NCBI GenBank assembly: GCA_942492445.1
Contig: CALOEW010000012.1
Location: forward strand, 1 to 46,185
Reading direction: 5' to 3'
DNA from: NORP240 sp942492445
GTDB taxonomy: Bacteria; Pseudomonadota; Gammaproteobacteria; Pseudomonadales; Pseudohongiellaceae
Length of the DNA stretch: 46,185 nucleotides
Part shown: piece after piece, positions 9,286-18,158 of the stretch
Layout of the letters: every line of letters starts with the position of its first letter
Position numbering within the stretch: position 1 is the stretch's first letter
Made by a program: the position numbers and the translations under genes
The notes under the pieces: generated by a model
Databases searched by the model: none
What the model saw: the letters and a program-made list of their open reading frames with translations, nothing else
Told to the model about the DNA's origin: nothing

Positions 9286-10186
9286 AGTAAGGGAGGCGCT
9301 GACATTCCAGCTCGAGCCCTTCGTATGCCAGGACCACTCTGCAGTTACTCCGGTTTCTTGGATTGCGATCCAGCGCTTCCGAGAAAACTCGTTTCAGTTC
9401 TTGATCGCTGCGCGTCGGTTCGTGGTGGGTGCAGACCAGGGTGCTGGCCCCAACCCGATCTGCCATAGCAATCGAATGGTCAAAGGAGCCATGGCCCCAG
9501 CCGATTTTCCCCTGGTATTCGTCCACGGTGTAGGAACAGTCTGCAATCAGTATGTCGACGCCCCGCATTGCTGAGTCCACCTGGCGCTGCCTCTCATCGA
9601 CGACCTTCTGGTATTCCTGATAACCCTGGTCACCGGGTTCATAAATATTCGCGTAGGGTTCGTGGTCACCGGTAAAAAACACCGATTTGCCATTGCAGTC
9701 GACCCGGTAACCCAGGTTGATAACCGGATGGTTCAGAATAGTGCCGGTAACCGTCGCGTCACCGACAACTATCGACTCGCCGGTGTTGACAGTGTGATAG
9801 TTGAGCGCAGCCTTCAGCTCTGCTTCCCGTACCGGGAAATAGCTGTACTGCATCTGAGTATCCATGGCCTGTTCGATCCCCTGGCCACTCACAATGTCCT
9901 GGGCACCGTAAATGGAAAGGTGATTGCCAGGAATGAACAGTGGAGTAAAGAACGGCAACCCCTGGATGTGATCCCAATGGGTATGAGAGACAAACAGGCT
10001 GGCACGAACAGGCAGGTGCGGCAACAGAGACTGTGCCAGTGGAAATATTCCGGTGCCGGCATCCAGAATTATCAAATGGCCCGCATCAGTTCGAATCTCA
10101 ATGCAGGTGGTATTGCCGCCGAATTCCTGAGTGTGTTTGCCCGGGGATGGTATCGATCCTCGTACACCCCACATCCGCACTTTCAT
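9284..10186 (-). CDS. MBL-fold metallohydrolase
   Basis: This 300-residue cytoplasmic metallo-beta-lactamase-fold protein carries the metal-binding signature SHTHWDH (HxHxDH), a later His in LNHPVINLGY, the Asp in FFTGDHEP and a C-terminal His in VCTHHEPTRSD. The start MKVRMWGVRGSIPSPG and the GGNTTC motif are typical of the PhnP/RNase Z-like branch found beside signalling genes. It begins 9 bases after the HDOD gene stop and shares its operon. The family includes phosphodiesterases and nucleases. The precise substrate is not evident, though pairing with an HDOD protein points to signalling. It ends in the hairpin at 9237-9285. Confidence 0.85.
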   Translation of the reverse strand: MKVRMWGVRGSIPSPGKHTQEFGGNTTCIEIRTDAGHLIILDAGTGIFPLAQSLLPHLPVRASLFVSHTHWDHIQGLPFFTPLFIPGNHLSIYGAQDIVSGQGIEQAMDTQMQYSYFPVREAELKAALNYHTVNTGESIVVGDATVTGTILNHPVINLGYRVDCNGKSVFFTGDHEPYANIYEPGDQGYQEYQKVVDERQRQVDSAMRGVDILIADCSYTVDEYQGKIGWGHGSFDHSIAMADRVGASTLVCTHHEPTRSDQELKRVFSEALDRNPRNRSNCRVVLAYEGLELECQRLPY

Positions 10187-10195
10187 ACAGGCGTC

Positions 10196-11065
10196 TCAGA
10201 GTGAGCCGATACTGACGAATCTGGTTGCTTCGTCGCTGAAACGCTTTATATCGCCAAGTGCCTGGATAACCGATTCGAAACTGTTGCCAAAGCGTGTTGA
10301 CACCAGCTGTTCACCTGTTCGAAACGGGTTGCGTCCATCGCCGAGCCTCTCCCGTCGACTGATCTGATTGGCAACCCGGACACAATCCAGCAACAGCGTT
10401 GATTCGGCTTCGGGATTGTGGTGCTCGGCGATACATTGGGACAACTCGTAGGGAAACTGCCACTTGCTGGTCAGCATGGCGCCGATCAGTGCATGATCGA
10501 TCCCCAATACTTCCCGTTCCGCCTCGTCCAGCGGCATCTGACACTGATAGGCCAGTGCCATGATCTGCTGAAATTCCTGCGACATGTACTGTGCCAGCAC
10601 GACTTTGCCGAAATCATGCAGCAACCCGGCGATATAGGCATCACTGGGTTCCAGGCCTTCATCGGCGAGCGTACACAATTGCCGTGCCAGACCGGCAGTA
10701 TTGAGAGAGTGCACCAGGTATTGCTGGACATCGAAATTCCTGGGGCTTCGTTTCGGCAGGGCACCGACTGCTGCGATCGCCAACGCCAGGTTCTTCACCG
10801 TGTTGATTCCCAGGTACACCACCGATTGACTCACGCTATTGATCTTGTTGGGAAGGCTGTAATAGGCCGAATTGATCACCCTGAGAATCTTCATGGTCAT
10901 CACGGGATCTTGCTGTATGACGGCTACCAGGTCTTTGGGCGGGCAGTTGATGTCGTTGCTCAGCTCCAGGATTTTCTGAACACTGCCGGGAAATGCGGGC
11001 ATGCGTTCTACGGCGATGAGTAACTCACTTTCAATGTTGCTCGGGATTATGTTGGCCTGGTCCAT
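10196..11065 (-). CDS. HDOD-domain signalling protein
   Basis: This 289-residue protein is an HDOD domain along most of its length. HDOD is a relative of the HD phosphohydrolases that is usually not catalytic and serves in cyclic-di-GMP or motility and stress signalling. Diagnostic stretches are LPAFPGSVQKIL-type N-terminal sequence (here RMPAFPGSVQKIL), the helix around IQQDPVMTMKILRVINSAYY, and IAGLLHDFGKVVL, in which an HD pair is retained. A second His, in IAEHHNPE, is also kept. It is the first gene of an operon with the MBL-fold protein. No clear Shine-Dalgarno sequence precedes ATG 11065. Confidence 0.85.
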   Translation of the reverse strand: MDQANIIPSNIESELLIAVERMPAFPGSVQKILELSNDINCPPKDLVAVIQQDPVMTMKILRVINSAYYSLPNKINSVSQSVVYLGINTVKNLALAIAAVGALPKRSPRNFDVQQYLVHSLNTAGLARQLCTLADEGLEPSDAYIAGLLHDFGKVVLAQYMSQEFQQIMALAYQCQMPLDEAEREVLGIDHALIGAMLTSKWQFPYELSQCIAEHHNPEAESTLLLDCVRVANQISRRERLGDGRNPFRTGEQLVSTRFGNSFESVIQALGDIKRFSDEATRFVSIGSL

Positions 11066-11463
11066 GGTTTTCAGGATCGCTGATCTTTAGTAGTCCGCTG
11101 TCAGGCTGTTGCCTGGTTGTCAGTAACATTACGACCTGCTGTGGTCGCAACTTGAGGGAATTTGAGGGGCACTGGACACTTTGTGAACTGCGGAACTCAA
11201 AAAACCCCGGAAAAGACGGGTATTTCCTGCATGACATAGAACCCTTACTCTGCCAGAGAGGTTCTGCCTGAGGGATTTCCTCGATGGACTTTTGCTGAGC
11301 ATAGTAGAAGCACCGGCCCTGAACAAAAATGCCCCGGACCAGCAACTGGCCCGGGGCACTTCTGCTTTCACCTCAGCTTGTGCAGGAGCGTACGGAGGTT
11401 GGATCCAGGACACCGGAGATTCCGGGTTACCCGCAGCAGCAATTTTTCTCTGCCTTGGTGGAT
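11066..11463. other. Intergenic region between the HDOD and PEBP genes
   Basis: About 400 bases contain no supported gene. They hold the promoter region of the HDOD-MBL operon and the hairpin at 11330-11358. Confidence 0.4.
11330..11358 (-). terminator. Rho-independent terminator after the PEBP gene
   Basis: The hairpin arms TGCCCCGG (11330-11337) and CCGGGGCA (11351-11358) continue inward as CCAG/CTGG around CAA. On the minus strand the stem is followed by ATTTTTG, so it terminates transcription arriving from the PEBP gene. The stem and loop are nearly identical to the hairpin at 9237-9285. Confidence 0.7.
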
Positions 11464-12021
11464 CTAGTTTCCGCTGGCGTTGGCATAGCGACCGACATAG
11501 GCGGCCTTAGCCACCACCTTGCCCGCCATGGCAGTCTCCAGTTGTCCCCGGGATGCACCTTCCGTGAGGTCGAGGGTGTCATTCAGAGCGTAGATTTCAA
11601 ATACGTAGTGGTGATAGCGGTCTGCGTAGGGTGCACCCGGACCCATGTAGCTCGCTTGTCCGCGAATGTTGTTACCCTGCACACTGCCAGGCGGCAGGCT
11701 GCCCTCGAAAATCGCGGGCGCGCTGATATTCCAGGCCAGCCAGTGAGTTACGTCATCAACACCACCTCCCAGTGCAACTTCGATGTCATGGAAAATAATC
11801 GCATAACTTTCGGTTGTGTCCGGGGCTCCGACAATATAGAAATTGGGCTGTACATTGTCCCCGTGCGAGGTGTATTTCAGGGGGATGATGCCCCCATCCT
11901 CAAAGGCATTACTGAAAACCTGCATATTGGGTAGCTGAAAGCCCTGAGCGGATGCCTGGGTGATGCCCAGAAAGACCAGTGCCAGGGCCGGTAAAGCAAC
12001 GTTCATAAGCTTAAATGGCAT
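11464..12021 (-). CDS. YbhB/YbcL-type PEBP family protein (secreted)
   Basis: This 185-residue phosphatidylethanolamine-binding-protein family member is of the bacterial Raf-kinase-inhibitor-like type. ATG 12021 has AAGGAG six bases upstream and starts a signal peptide ending in TQASA before Gln. The fold signature is present: YTSHGDNVQPNF (the usual TCDGENxSP region), VTHWLAWNI, GPGAPYADRYHHYVFEIYALN and DLTEGASRGQLETAMAG. The family binds small anionic ligands, and its function in bacteria is mostly undefined. It is transcribed alone, divergently from the DUF5916 gene, and ends at the terminator at 11330-11358. Confidence 0.88.
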   Translation of the reverse strand: MPFKLMNVALPALALVFLGITQASAQGFQLPNMQVFSNAFEDGGIIPLKYTSHGDNVQPNFYIVGAPDTTESYAIIFHDIEVALGGGVDDVTHWLAWNISAPAIFEGSLPPGSVQGNNIRGQASYMGPGAPYADRYHHYVFEIYALNDTLDLTEGASRGQLETAMAGKVVAKAAYVGRYANASGN

Positions 12022-12321
12022 AGTTAACTCCTTGAAAATCGAGCTAATATTGTTCTTCCAAGTTTTGCGGTAAGCACCTGAATGGTACAACGGAATAAGG
12101 CGGATTTACACCCGCCAGAGGCTGGCTGGCGTCACAGGTCAGCCCGGGATCTGGACACTGAACTCCCACCGGGCGAGTTCGATAGCCACCTGGTAGAGGC
12201 AAAGATTATTACAATTTGTCACCAATGGGCTGTGAGGCAATGATTGTTCAGGCCGACCCTTTGGGCTAAGTTAGCGCCACTTGTTTCAGCCCTCATAAGA
12301 ATCTTTTGCACGGGGAATAGA

Positions 12322-14559
12322 ATGAAAAACCTGCCTGCTCGCGTGCCAGCAGCCCGTCTGGTGATTTACCTCGCAGTGGCGATGTGTCTGTCACCGTCTG
12401 TCTCTGCACAGCAACCCGTTACCCAGCGTGTCTCTCCCAGCACGACGGCAATGCCGCTGGTTGAAACCCCCGTCATCGACGGCGATGTCCTCACCGATCC
12501 AGCCTGGGCCCAGGTCCCCCCGACCAGCGGTTTCTACCAGGTGCAGCCGAATGAGGGGCAACGGGCCACACAGCGCACCGAAGTCTGGATCGGCTATTCA
12601 GCGGAAGCTCTCTATATTGGCGTGGTAGCGTACGACGACAATCCGGCCGGGATAATTGTCGCCGATAGCCGCCGCGACTCGTCTCTCGATGAAACGGACA
12701 GCTTCCAGGTGATTATCGATGGCCTGCTTGACCGTCAGAATGGGCTGGTGTTCGGAACCAATCCCGCCGGTATTGAATACGACGCCCAGGTTACCAATGA
12801 AGGGTCCGGCGGCGGCTTTCGTGGTGGCGGTGGTGGTTTCAATCTGAACTGGGATACTACCTGGGAAGTGGATGCCAGGATCGGGGATTACGGCTGGAGT
12901 GCCGAGATGGAAATCCCTTTCAGTGCGCTGCGTTATGGTGGCGGCGTCGAACAGACCTGGGGAATTAATTTTCAACGCACCATACGCCGCAATAATGAGG
13001 TGGCCTATTGGGCACCACTGAATCGCCAATACAGTCTGCAGCGCGTTTCGGAAGCGGGCACGGTTGAGGGGCTGAGGCCACCCGCACGTCGCAGCCTGCA
13101 ATTCACGCCCTACGCACTGGCATCTGCGGAACGTGGTGGTTCCATAACGTCGGGTACCGAGACCAATGAGGAGATTGGTTTCGACCTCAAATGGGGGCTG
13201 TCGCCCAGCCTCACCCTGGATGCGACCTACAATACCGATTTCGCCCAGGTGGAGGTGGACGAACAGCAGGTCAACCTGGATCGGTTCAGCCTTTTTTTCC
13301 CCGAGAAGCGGCCATTTTTCCTGGAAAACGCCGGTACTTTTGGAGTCGGAAATCCCCGGGAGGCAGAGCTGTTTTTCAGTCGTCGCATTGGCGTGGGATC
13401 AGGCGGAGCGGCGATTCCCATAGACGGTGGGGCGCGCCTGACCGGCAAGGTGGGAAGAAACACCAACCTCGGACTGCTGCGAATGCGCACCGAAGGGGTG
13501 GAAGGCGTCGCGCCTCAGAACGATTTTTCAGTGCTGCGCGTCAATCAGGAGCTTCCCAACCGTTCTACGCTCGGCTTCATGTACGTGGAGAGAGACGGTG
13601 ACGGTTCGGTCAACAACGATGCGGGTAACGACTACAATCGCACCTATGCTGTTGACGGACGGCTGGGAGTGGGTGAAGACGGCCGGTTATCCGCCTGGCT
13701 GGCGCAGACCGACACGCCGGGTCTGAATGATGACGATCTGGCGTTCAATGTGATGGCGCTCTATTCCAATCAGGGCTGGGACCTCAACGCCGGGTTTACG
13801 GAGGTGCAGGCCAATTTCAACCCCGAAGTCGGGTTTCTGTCCCGTCGTGAATACCGCAAATACGAGTGGCGGGTGTTTCGCCGCTACCGGCCGGACGATT
13901 TGTTCAATCTCTATGAAATACGCCCCCATGCCAACTGGTACGGCTACTACGATTTCGACGGCTATCTCCAGACCGGCTACCTGCACGTGGACAGTCATTG
14001 GGAGTTTGCCAATACCATGGAGATTCACACAGGTGTGAATTTCACTGAAGAGGGAGTACAGGAAACCTTCGAGATCGTCGACGATGTCTGGGTCCCCGTG
14101 GGGCGTTACAAGCACAGGGAGTCGCAACTGGTTTTTCAGACCAACCAGGGCGCACCGTTGAGCTTTTCCATACAGAGTCGCATTGGCGGCTTTTTCGGAG
14201 GTGACCGGTTAGCCCTGAGTCCCAGGATCAACTACCGGATTGGCGAGCGCTTCAGCACCGAATTATCCTGGAGTCACAGCGAAATAGATTTACCGGTGCC
14301 GAATGGCGATTTCAAGGTGGATGTCGGTCAGTTGCGGGTGTCCTATTCATTCACACCACGAATGTCGGTACAGACCCTGGTTCAGTACAACAATCAGGCC
14401 GATACGGTTGCCGCAAACGTCCGTTTCGCCTGGTTGCAGTCGGCCAATGCCGGCCTGTATCTGGTCTACAACGAAGTGGATGAGATGGGTTTCAAACTAC
14501 GCGATAATGCCCGACAGTTCATTCTCAAGTACAGTCACATCCTGGATTTTTTCAACTGA
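12322..14559 (+). CDS. DUF5916 outer-membrane protein with N-terminal CBM9-like domain
   Basis: This 745-residue protein has a signal peptide ending in SPSVSA before QQ. An N-terminal CBM9-like sugar-binding domain follows (about residues 45-240, beginning ETPVIDGDVLTDPAW). The rest is a DUF5916 domain, expected to be an outer-membrane beta-barrel with alternating Tyr/Phe strands. The family hallmark FFPEKRPFFLEN is present, and the chain ends in FFN, with an aromatic residue near the C-terminus as barrels require. A glycine-rich insert (GSGGGFRGGGGGF) lies near residue 180. ATG 12322 was chosen because the upstream start at 12244 lacks a signal peptide. The cargo or role is unknown. Genes of this family often accompany secreted hydrolases in marine bacteria. 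Confidence 0.85.
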   Translation: MKNLPARVPAARLVIYLAVAMCLSPSVSAQQPVTQRVSPSTTAMPLVETPVIDGDVLTDPAWAQVPPTSGFYQVQPNEGQRATQRTEVWIGYSAEALYIGVVAYDDNPAGIIVADSRRDSSLDETDSFQVIIDGLLDRQNGLVFGTNPAGIEYDAQVTNEGSGGGFRGGGGGFNLNWDTTWEVDARIGDYGWSAEMEIPFSALRYGGGVEQTWGINFQRTIRRNNEVAYWAPLNRQYSLQRVSEAGTVEGLRPPARRSLQFTPYALASAERGGSITSGTETNEEIGFDLKWGLSPSLTLDATYNTDFAQVEVDEQQVNLDRFSLFFPEKRPFFLENAGTFGVGNPREAELFFSRRIGVGSGGAAIPIDGGARLTGKVGRNTNLGLLRMRTEGVEGVAPQNDFSVLRVNQELPNRSTLGFMYVERDGDGSVNNDAGNDYNRTYAVDGRLGVGEDGRLSAWLAQTDTPGLNDDDLAFNVMALYSNQGWDLNAGFTEVQANFNPEVGFLSRREYRKYEWRVFRRYRPDDLFNLYEIRPHANWYGYYDFDGYLQTGYLHVDSHWEFANTMEIHTGVNFTEEGVQETFEIVDDVWVPVGRYKHRESQLVFQTNQGAPLSFSIQSRIGGFFGGDRLALSPRINYRIGERFSTELSWSHSEIDLPVPNGDFKVDVGQLRVSYSFTPRMSVQTLVQYNNQADTVAANVRFAWLQSANAGLYLVYNEVDEMGFKLRDNARQFILKYSHILDFFN

Positions 14560-14646
14560 ACGCCCAGGCAATTACGGGCCAGCGGGGTGAGCTGTCGTAT
14601 TTTCAGGAGTTGCTGGGCACTGAAGTGGCCGCTGCCAGTCTTCTGA

Positions 14647-15246
14647 CTACAGCGGCCTGATCGCAACTTTGCGAAAACGCAATATGCCACGACCCCACTG
14701 CAGGGCGATGGGCCCCTGGGAGAATTGGCTGTCCTCCACATCCGCGGTGATTTCACCATTCAGGTCCACGGTAAGTCGGGAGCCCCGCAGAGTGATCTTA
14801 TAGACATTCCACTTGTCTCCGACCTTGGGGAAGGGTTCGGAAACGGGGGCTATGTGCACGATCCCCCCGGTGCCGAAACCGGGGTCACCGCGCTGGTCGA
14901 AGATGTTGGCTTCATAGCAGCTCCGGTCGGTGATGACATTCGGGTCCTGGCAGCGCATATAGATCCCGCTGTTGGCGTCATGACTGGCCCAGAATTCCAC
15001 CCTTAATTCAAAATCCCCGTAATTTTCCCGGGTTACCAGGTATCCCGGCCCTCCTTCGCTGGCATCCGCCATGACGGTGCCGCCCACGACCCGCCAGTTT
15101 GCGCTGCCCACCCGGTTGAAGTTTTCCATGCCCTCGGCGCCCTCCAGCAACGAAGTCCAGCCCGCTTCGGCGGCAAGGCCTGCGGGCGCGGCCAGTATCA
15201 GCGGCAGCAAAAACAACTGCAGGGTGGCCGGGATGGTATATTTCAT
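14647..15246 (-). CDS. DUF1080 family secreted protein (3-keto-disaccharide hydrolase-like)
   Basis: This 199-residue protein starts at ATG 15246, preceded by AGGAAA, and has a signal peptide ending in GLAAEA. It is a single concanavalin-like jelly-roll domain of the DUF1080 type. Family features are visible: NWRVVGGTVMAD, the YGDFELRVEFW strand, NSGIYMRCQDP and the C-terminal GPIALQWGRGILRFRKVAIRPL. Members act on or bind 3-keto-glycosides in the periplasm or outside the cell. Two Cys (in RCQDP and DRSCYE) could form a disulfide. It faces the DUF5916 gene tail to tail and precedes the copy-2 pair genes downstream on the same strand. Confidence 0.85.
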   Translation of the reverse strand: MKYTIPATLQLFLLPLILAAPAGLAAEAGWTSLLEGAEGMENFNRVGSANWRVVGGTVMADASEGGPGYLVTRENYGDFELRVEFWASHDANSGIYMRCQDPNVITDRSCYEANIFDQRGDPGFGTGGIVHIAPVSEPFPKVGDKWNVYKITLRGSRLTVDLNGEITADVEDSQFSQGPIALQWGRGILRFRKVAIRPL

Positions 15247-15346
15247 CGTCGATTTCCTATTCAAATTCCATGCTGCAGCCACGCCGATAACGGGCTGGCT
15301 GCGTTTTTCAGGACCACCACGCGGCCGGACTGCGCCTGCGATCGCG

Positions 15347-16321
15347 TCAGCGAACCACTACCGTGACATCGGCCGACTGAAGGTAGGTCCCGTCGTCGGC
15401 GTAGGCCCGCAGCGTGTAGGTGCCAGGTTCGCTGAACCGGGCAGTGGTGGTGGCCTCTGCACCTGCCGGATCAACAGGTATTACCGTCTCGTCAAAAGTC
15501 ACTGTCCCGGGTCCCCGATATTGAATCCAGGTCACCGCCAGCCCGGTTTTGTCCGCTGCGGCGTAATGGACCACCTGCTGCTCCTTGGGTCCGTTTCTGC
15601 CGATGGTACCGCCCACGGCAGGTAGATCGTTTGGCAGTGGTGGCAGGTCCGAGATCCGCCGGACATTTTCGCCGGCTGGCCCCGGGATTCCGTCATCCCG
15701 GGCCAGCACCCGAAGCGTGACCGGTGCGCTGACCGCGGCATAGACACGTCCCTCTATCCCCATAATGCGCACGTCGGGAGGCCGGTTAACCGTCTTGACC
15801 TCGGTACGACCACTGGTTCCCCGCCCCCGATTGGCGTTCCAGACACCTTCATCGACGGACCAGATGTTACCGGGCTCCAGCGTACCGATCGCCGTATTGG
15901 TATGCCCGTTGTGTGTGACTGTCCAGACCAGTTCCTTGCCCCGGAAGTCGGCGGGGACAGTGACCCCAAACACGAACTGCTGACGGCGCGGATAGAAAAA
16001 CGTGGGTTGTCCCCGGTCACGGGGCCCCGGATCCGGCAACAGAAGCTGCCGATCCACCGGGCCGGCACTGTTCACTCCGTCAGCCGCTTCGAAACGGTTT
16101 TCGACGCCGATGGGGATATCCGGCGTTTCCTCGTAGTTCCGGTTCAGGTAGCCGAACCACATGGTGTAACTGCCTTCGGAATTGCGCTCGAACCCTTCGA
16201 ACACCGGTTGTATTCCCTGGCCTGCCCGATGCAGTATTTGCGCATCAACCAGCCCGCTGGCAACGGCCAGCAGGCACCCCAGCAGGACTGCTCCCGCTGA
16301 CTGTATTCGTTTTCCCGGCAT
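15347..16321 (-). CDS. Secreted beta-sandwich-like partner protein (copy 2)
   Basis: This 324-residue secreted protein is homologous to the product of 8234-9166. The signal peptide ends near VDA before QIL, and ATG 16321 has AGGAG ten bases upstream. Shared features are the early VFEGFERN/MFNGWIAN region, the WFGYLNRNYEE/FGFANQNRDE strand, FGVTVPADFRGKELVWTVT near the middle, and a final FSEPGTYTLRAYADDG strand typical of Ig/PKD-like folds. The gene starts 45 bases after the copy-2 monooxygenase stop, so the two-gene unit is preserved in the duplicate. Its probable role is as an extracytoplasmic partner of that enzyme. No catalytic motif is seen. Confidence 0.7.
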   Translation of the reverse strand: MPGKRIQSAGAVLLGCLLAVASGLVDAQILHRAGQGIQPVFEGFERNSEGSYTMWFGYLNRNYEETPDIPIGVENRFEAADGVNSAGPVDRQLLLPDPGPRDRGQPTFFYPRRQQFVFGVTVPADFRGKELVWTVTHNGHTNTAIGTLEPGNIWSVDEGVWNANRGRGTSGRTEVKTVNRPPDVRIMGIEGRVYAAVSAPVTLRVLARDDGIPGPAGENVRRISDLPPLPNDLPAVGGTIGRNGPKEQQVVHYAAADKTGLAVTWIQYRGPGTVTFDETVIPVDPAGAEATTTARFSEPGTYTLRAYADDGTYLQSADVTVVVR

Positions 16322-16365
16322 AATCGCGATGCTCCTGTAATTATTGTTATCGCTGCAGCGAGTCA

Positions 16366-17691
16366 CTAGTCGCTGCTGCTGAGCAACCTTTCCTGTCTCT
16401 CCCTGACTGCCGCCTCGAATTCCTCATCGGTCAATTCGTGGAAGCTGATCCAGGAGAATGCCATTTCATCGGTTGAACGCTGGCCGAAACCTACCCAGTT
16501 CCGGGAGTCGCCGGCCCACGGGTTGGTCTTGGAGTTGTCGTACCAGCTGGAGACATGCAACATGGAGCCCTTGGGAATCAGCGGCTGCACTTCTTCCAGG
16601 TAGTTGTACGCCACGTGCCAGCCGAAATCCCAGTCGGCACAACTCAAGGTCTGACGCCTGTTGTCCTGATAGATTACTTCCAGACATTGCCGCGTGCCCA
16701 GATTGTGGAGATGTGGCTGGAATGCGGTGATGCGGATGTTTTCCTCGATAAATTCGTAACCGTCTGTTCGTGCCATCGACTGGCCACCGGCAATATCAAG
16801 ATCCTCATTGTCCGCCATGTGTGAGCGAATCAGCTCGTGCTCAGGGTCTTCACCCGGCGGCAGGAACCAGAGGCCCAGCCGGGTCCGGTCGGTATGCTCA
16901 GTTCCGTCAGCCGCCGCCGCGTAGTGGATATTCCAGGTAAGCTGGGTACCGGCCTTGATCAGCTGACCGGTGCCCGGGGGATTGATGTCGGCGGTTTTCC
17001 CCAGGGCGTATTCGCTCAGGAATCCGCCGGTGCCATCCGGGAACCGCATGGACGTGGTGGCATGGTGGACCACCGGGTAGCCATCGGCGGAGGGCTTGGT
17101 TTCAAACGCCTTGATCCAACGGTCTTCGGTCAGCCCGGTGTCGCTGACGAAGGTCATCCACCAGTTCGGCCCCCCGGCGGGTACGGTGAATGCCTCGGGA
17201 ATGGGGATGATCAGATCCGGTGGCCTGCCCATCTCGTCTTCAAGTGTCCAGGCCACGTCTTCTTCAAAAACCGGCGCCGCAGGCAGCAGACCCGCGTCTC
17301 CTTCCGGAGCACCGTTATCCACCCAGTTTACTATGGTCGCGATCTGGTCATCGCTGAGTGACCTGTCGTCCTTGAAACCCTGCACGCCTACCGACTTGTC
17401 GATGAAGAACGGCGGCATCTTGCGACGCACGACCCGGTCCCGGATTACCGGCGCAAAAAGCTTCGCGGTTTCGTAATCCAGCAGGGACATGGGGGCGATT
17501 GAACCGGGGCGGTGACACTCCACGCACTTGTCGTAAAGAATCGGTGCCACGTGCTCGGCAAAGTTCGGTGTGGAAGACCGCTGTCCCAGCACCGATGCCG
17601 GTGCCAGCACTACCAGCAACGTCACCAGGCCGCAGTGGAGAAGTGACTGCTCGCGATTGAAAAAGCGATTTTTAACGGATAGTTTATTCAC
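16366..17691 (-). CDS. Cytochrome c / PHM-like copper monooxygenase (copy 2, intact)
   Basis: This intact 441-residue paralogue of the protein at 6903-8223 starts at GTG 17691, which has GGGAGGG upstream at suitable distance and gives a signal peptide ending near SVLG before QR. A cytochrome c domain carries CVECH and a probable Met ligand in RRKMPPFF. The copper-monooxygenase-like part keeps all the ligands expected of the PHM/DBM fold: HH in PVVHHATTS, His in WNIHYAAA, HLH in QPHLHNLG and Met in STDEM. The reaction is presumably hydroxylation or oxidation of an unknown substrate in the periplasm, with haem as electron relay. This is inference from the ligand set only. It is followed by its secreted partner gene. 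Confidence 0.78.
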   Translation of the reverse strand: MNKLSVKNRFFNREQSLLHCGLVTLLVVLAPASVLGQRSSTPNFAEHVAPILYDKCVECHRPGSIAPMSLLDYETAKLFAPVIRDRVVRRKMPPFFIDKSVGVQGFKDDRSLSDDQIATIVNWVDNGAPEGDAGLLPAAPVFEEDVAWTLEDEMGRPPDLIIPIPEAFTVPAGGPNWWMTFVSDTGLTEDRWIKAFETKPSADGYPVVHHATTSMRFPDGTGGFLSEYALGKTADINPPGTGQLIKAGTQLTWNIHYAAAADGTEHTDRTRLGLWFLPPGEDPEHELIRSHMADNEDLDIAGGQSMARTDGYEFIEENIRITAFQPHLHNLGTRQCLEVIYQDNRRQTLSCADWDFGWHVAYNYLEEVQPLIPKGSMLHVSSWYDNSKTNPWAGDSRNWVGFGQRSTDEMAFSWISFHELTDEEFEAAVRERQERLLSSSD

Positions 17692-17769
17692 TTGCACAAC
17701 CCTCCCGCATTTCCGGAGAGCTTCAACTGCACAGAGAAAGACCTGAATCCGGTAATGCACTGTTATTAG

Positions 17770-17821
17770 GGAACCTCTGGTCACGCCCTGCAATGCTCAG
17801 CGGGACGTAATCAGAGATTCC
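17770..17821. repeat. 52-bp inverted-repeat element, relative of the 40805-41067 element
   Basis: GGAACCTCTG at the left pairs imperfectly with CAGAGATTCC at the right. The sequence aligns with the terminal repeat of the 263-bp element at 40805-41067, including the CAATGCTC segment, but lacks a middle. A further end of this type (AAGAGGTTCC) lies at 18058-18067, so a 298-bp unit from 17770 to 18067 is also possible. Confidence 0.5.
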
Positions 17822-18158
17822 TTCGTGTTGTTACGGACTGCTATCCGAGCTAATCACATCAACCAGACGTAGTCAAGATCACCGTCCCTGAGTCTGCCCG
17901 GGCCAGCAGGTATGGCCCCGCGACACAATGCGATATTGTTGGAAATTCGCCTGCCAGTCGGATAACCTCTCTCACAGTGGCGAGGGTGAGCCGATGCCAG
18001 GCAACCGCCTTGAAGAAACACCCTTGAGAACAGTGCCGTAATTCATAAGTAATTCATAAGAGGTTCCCCGATCTGGCCACAGTATTGCTGGTTTTCAGGC
18101 GCACGTGGAAAATCAGGAGCCGACAGAGCAGGAATACCTATTCCAGAACGGAGAGACA
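17822..18158. other. Intergenic region before the small membrane-protein gene
   Basis: About 340 bases show no gene. A short direct repeat of AATTCATAAG occurs twice at 18041-18060, just before the AAGAGGTTCC end, and GGAGAGACA provides the ribosome site for ATG 18159. Confidence 0.4.
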
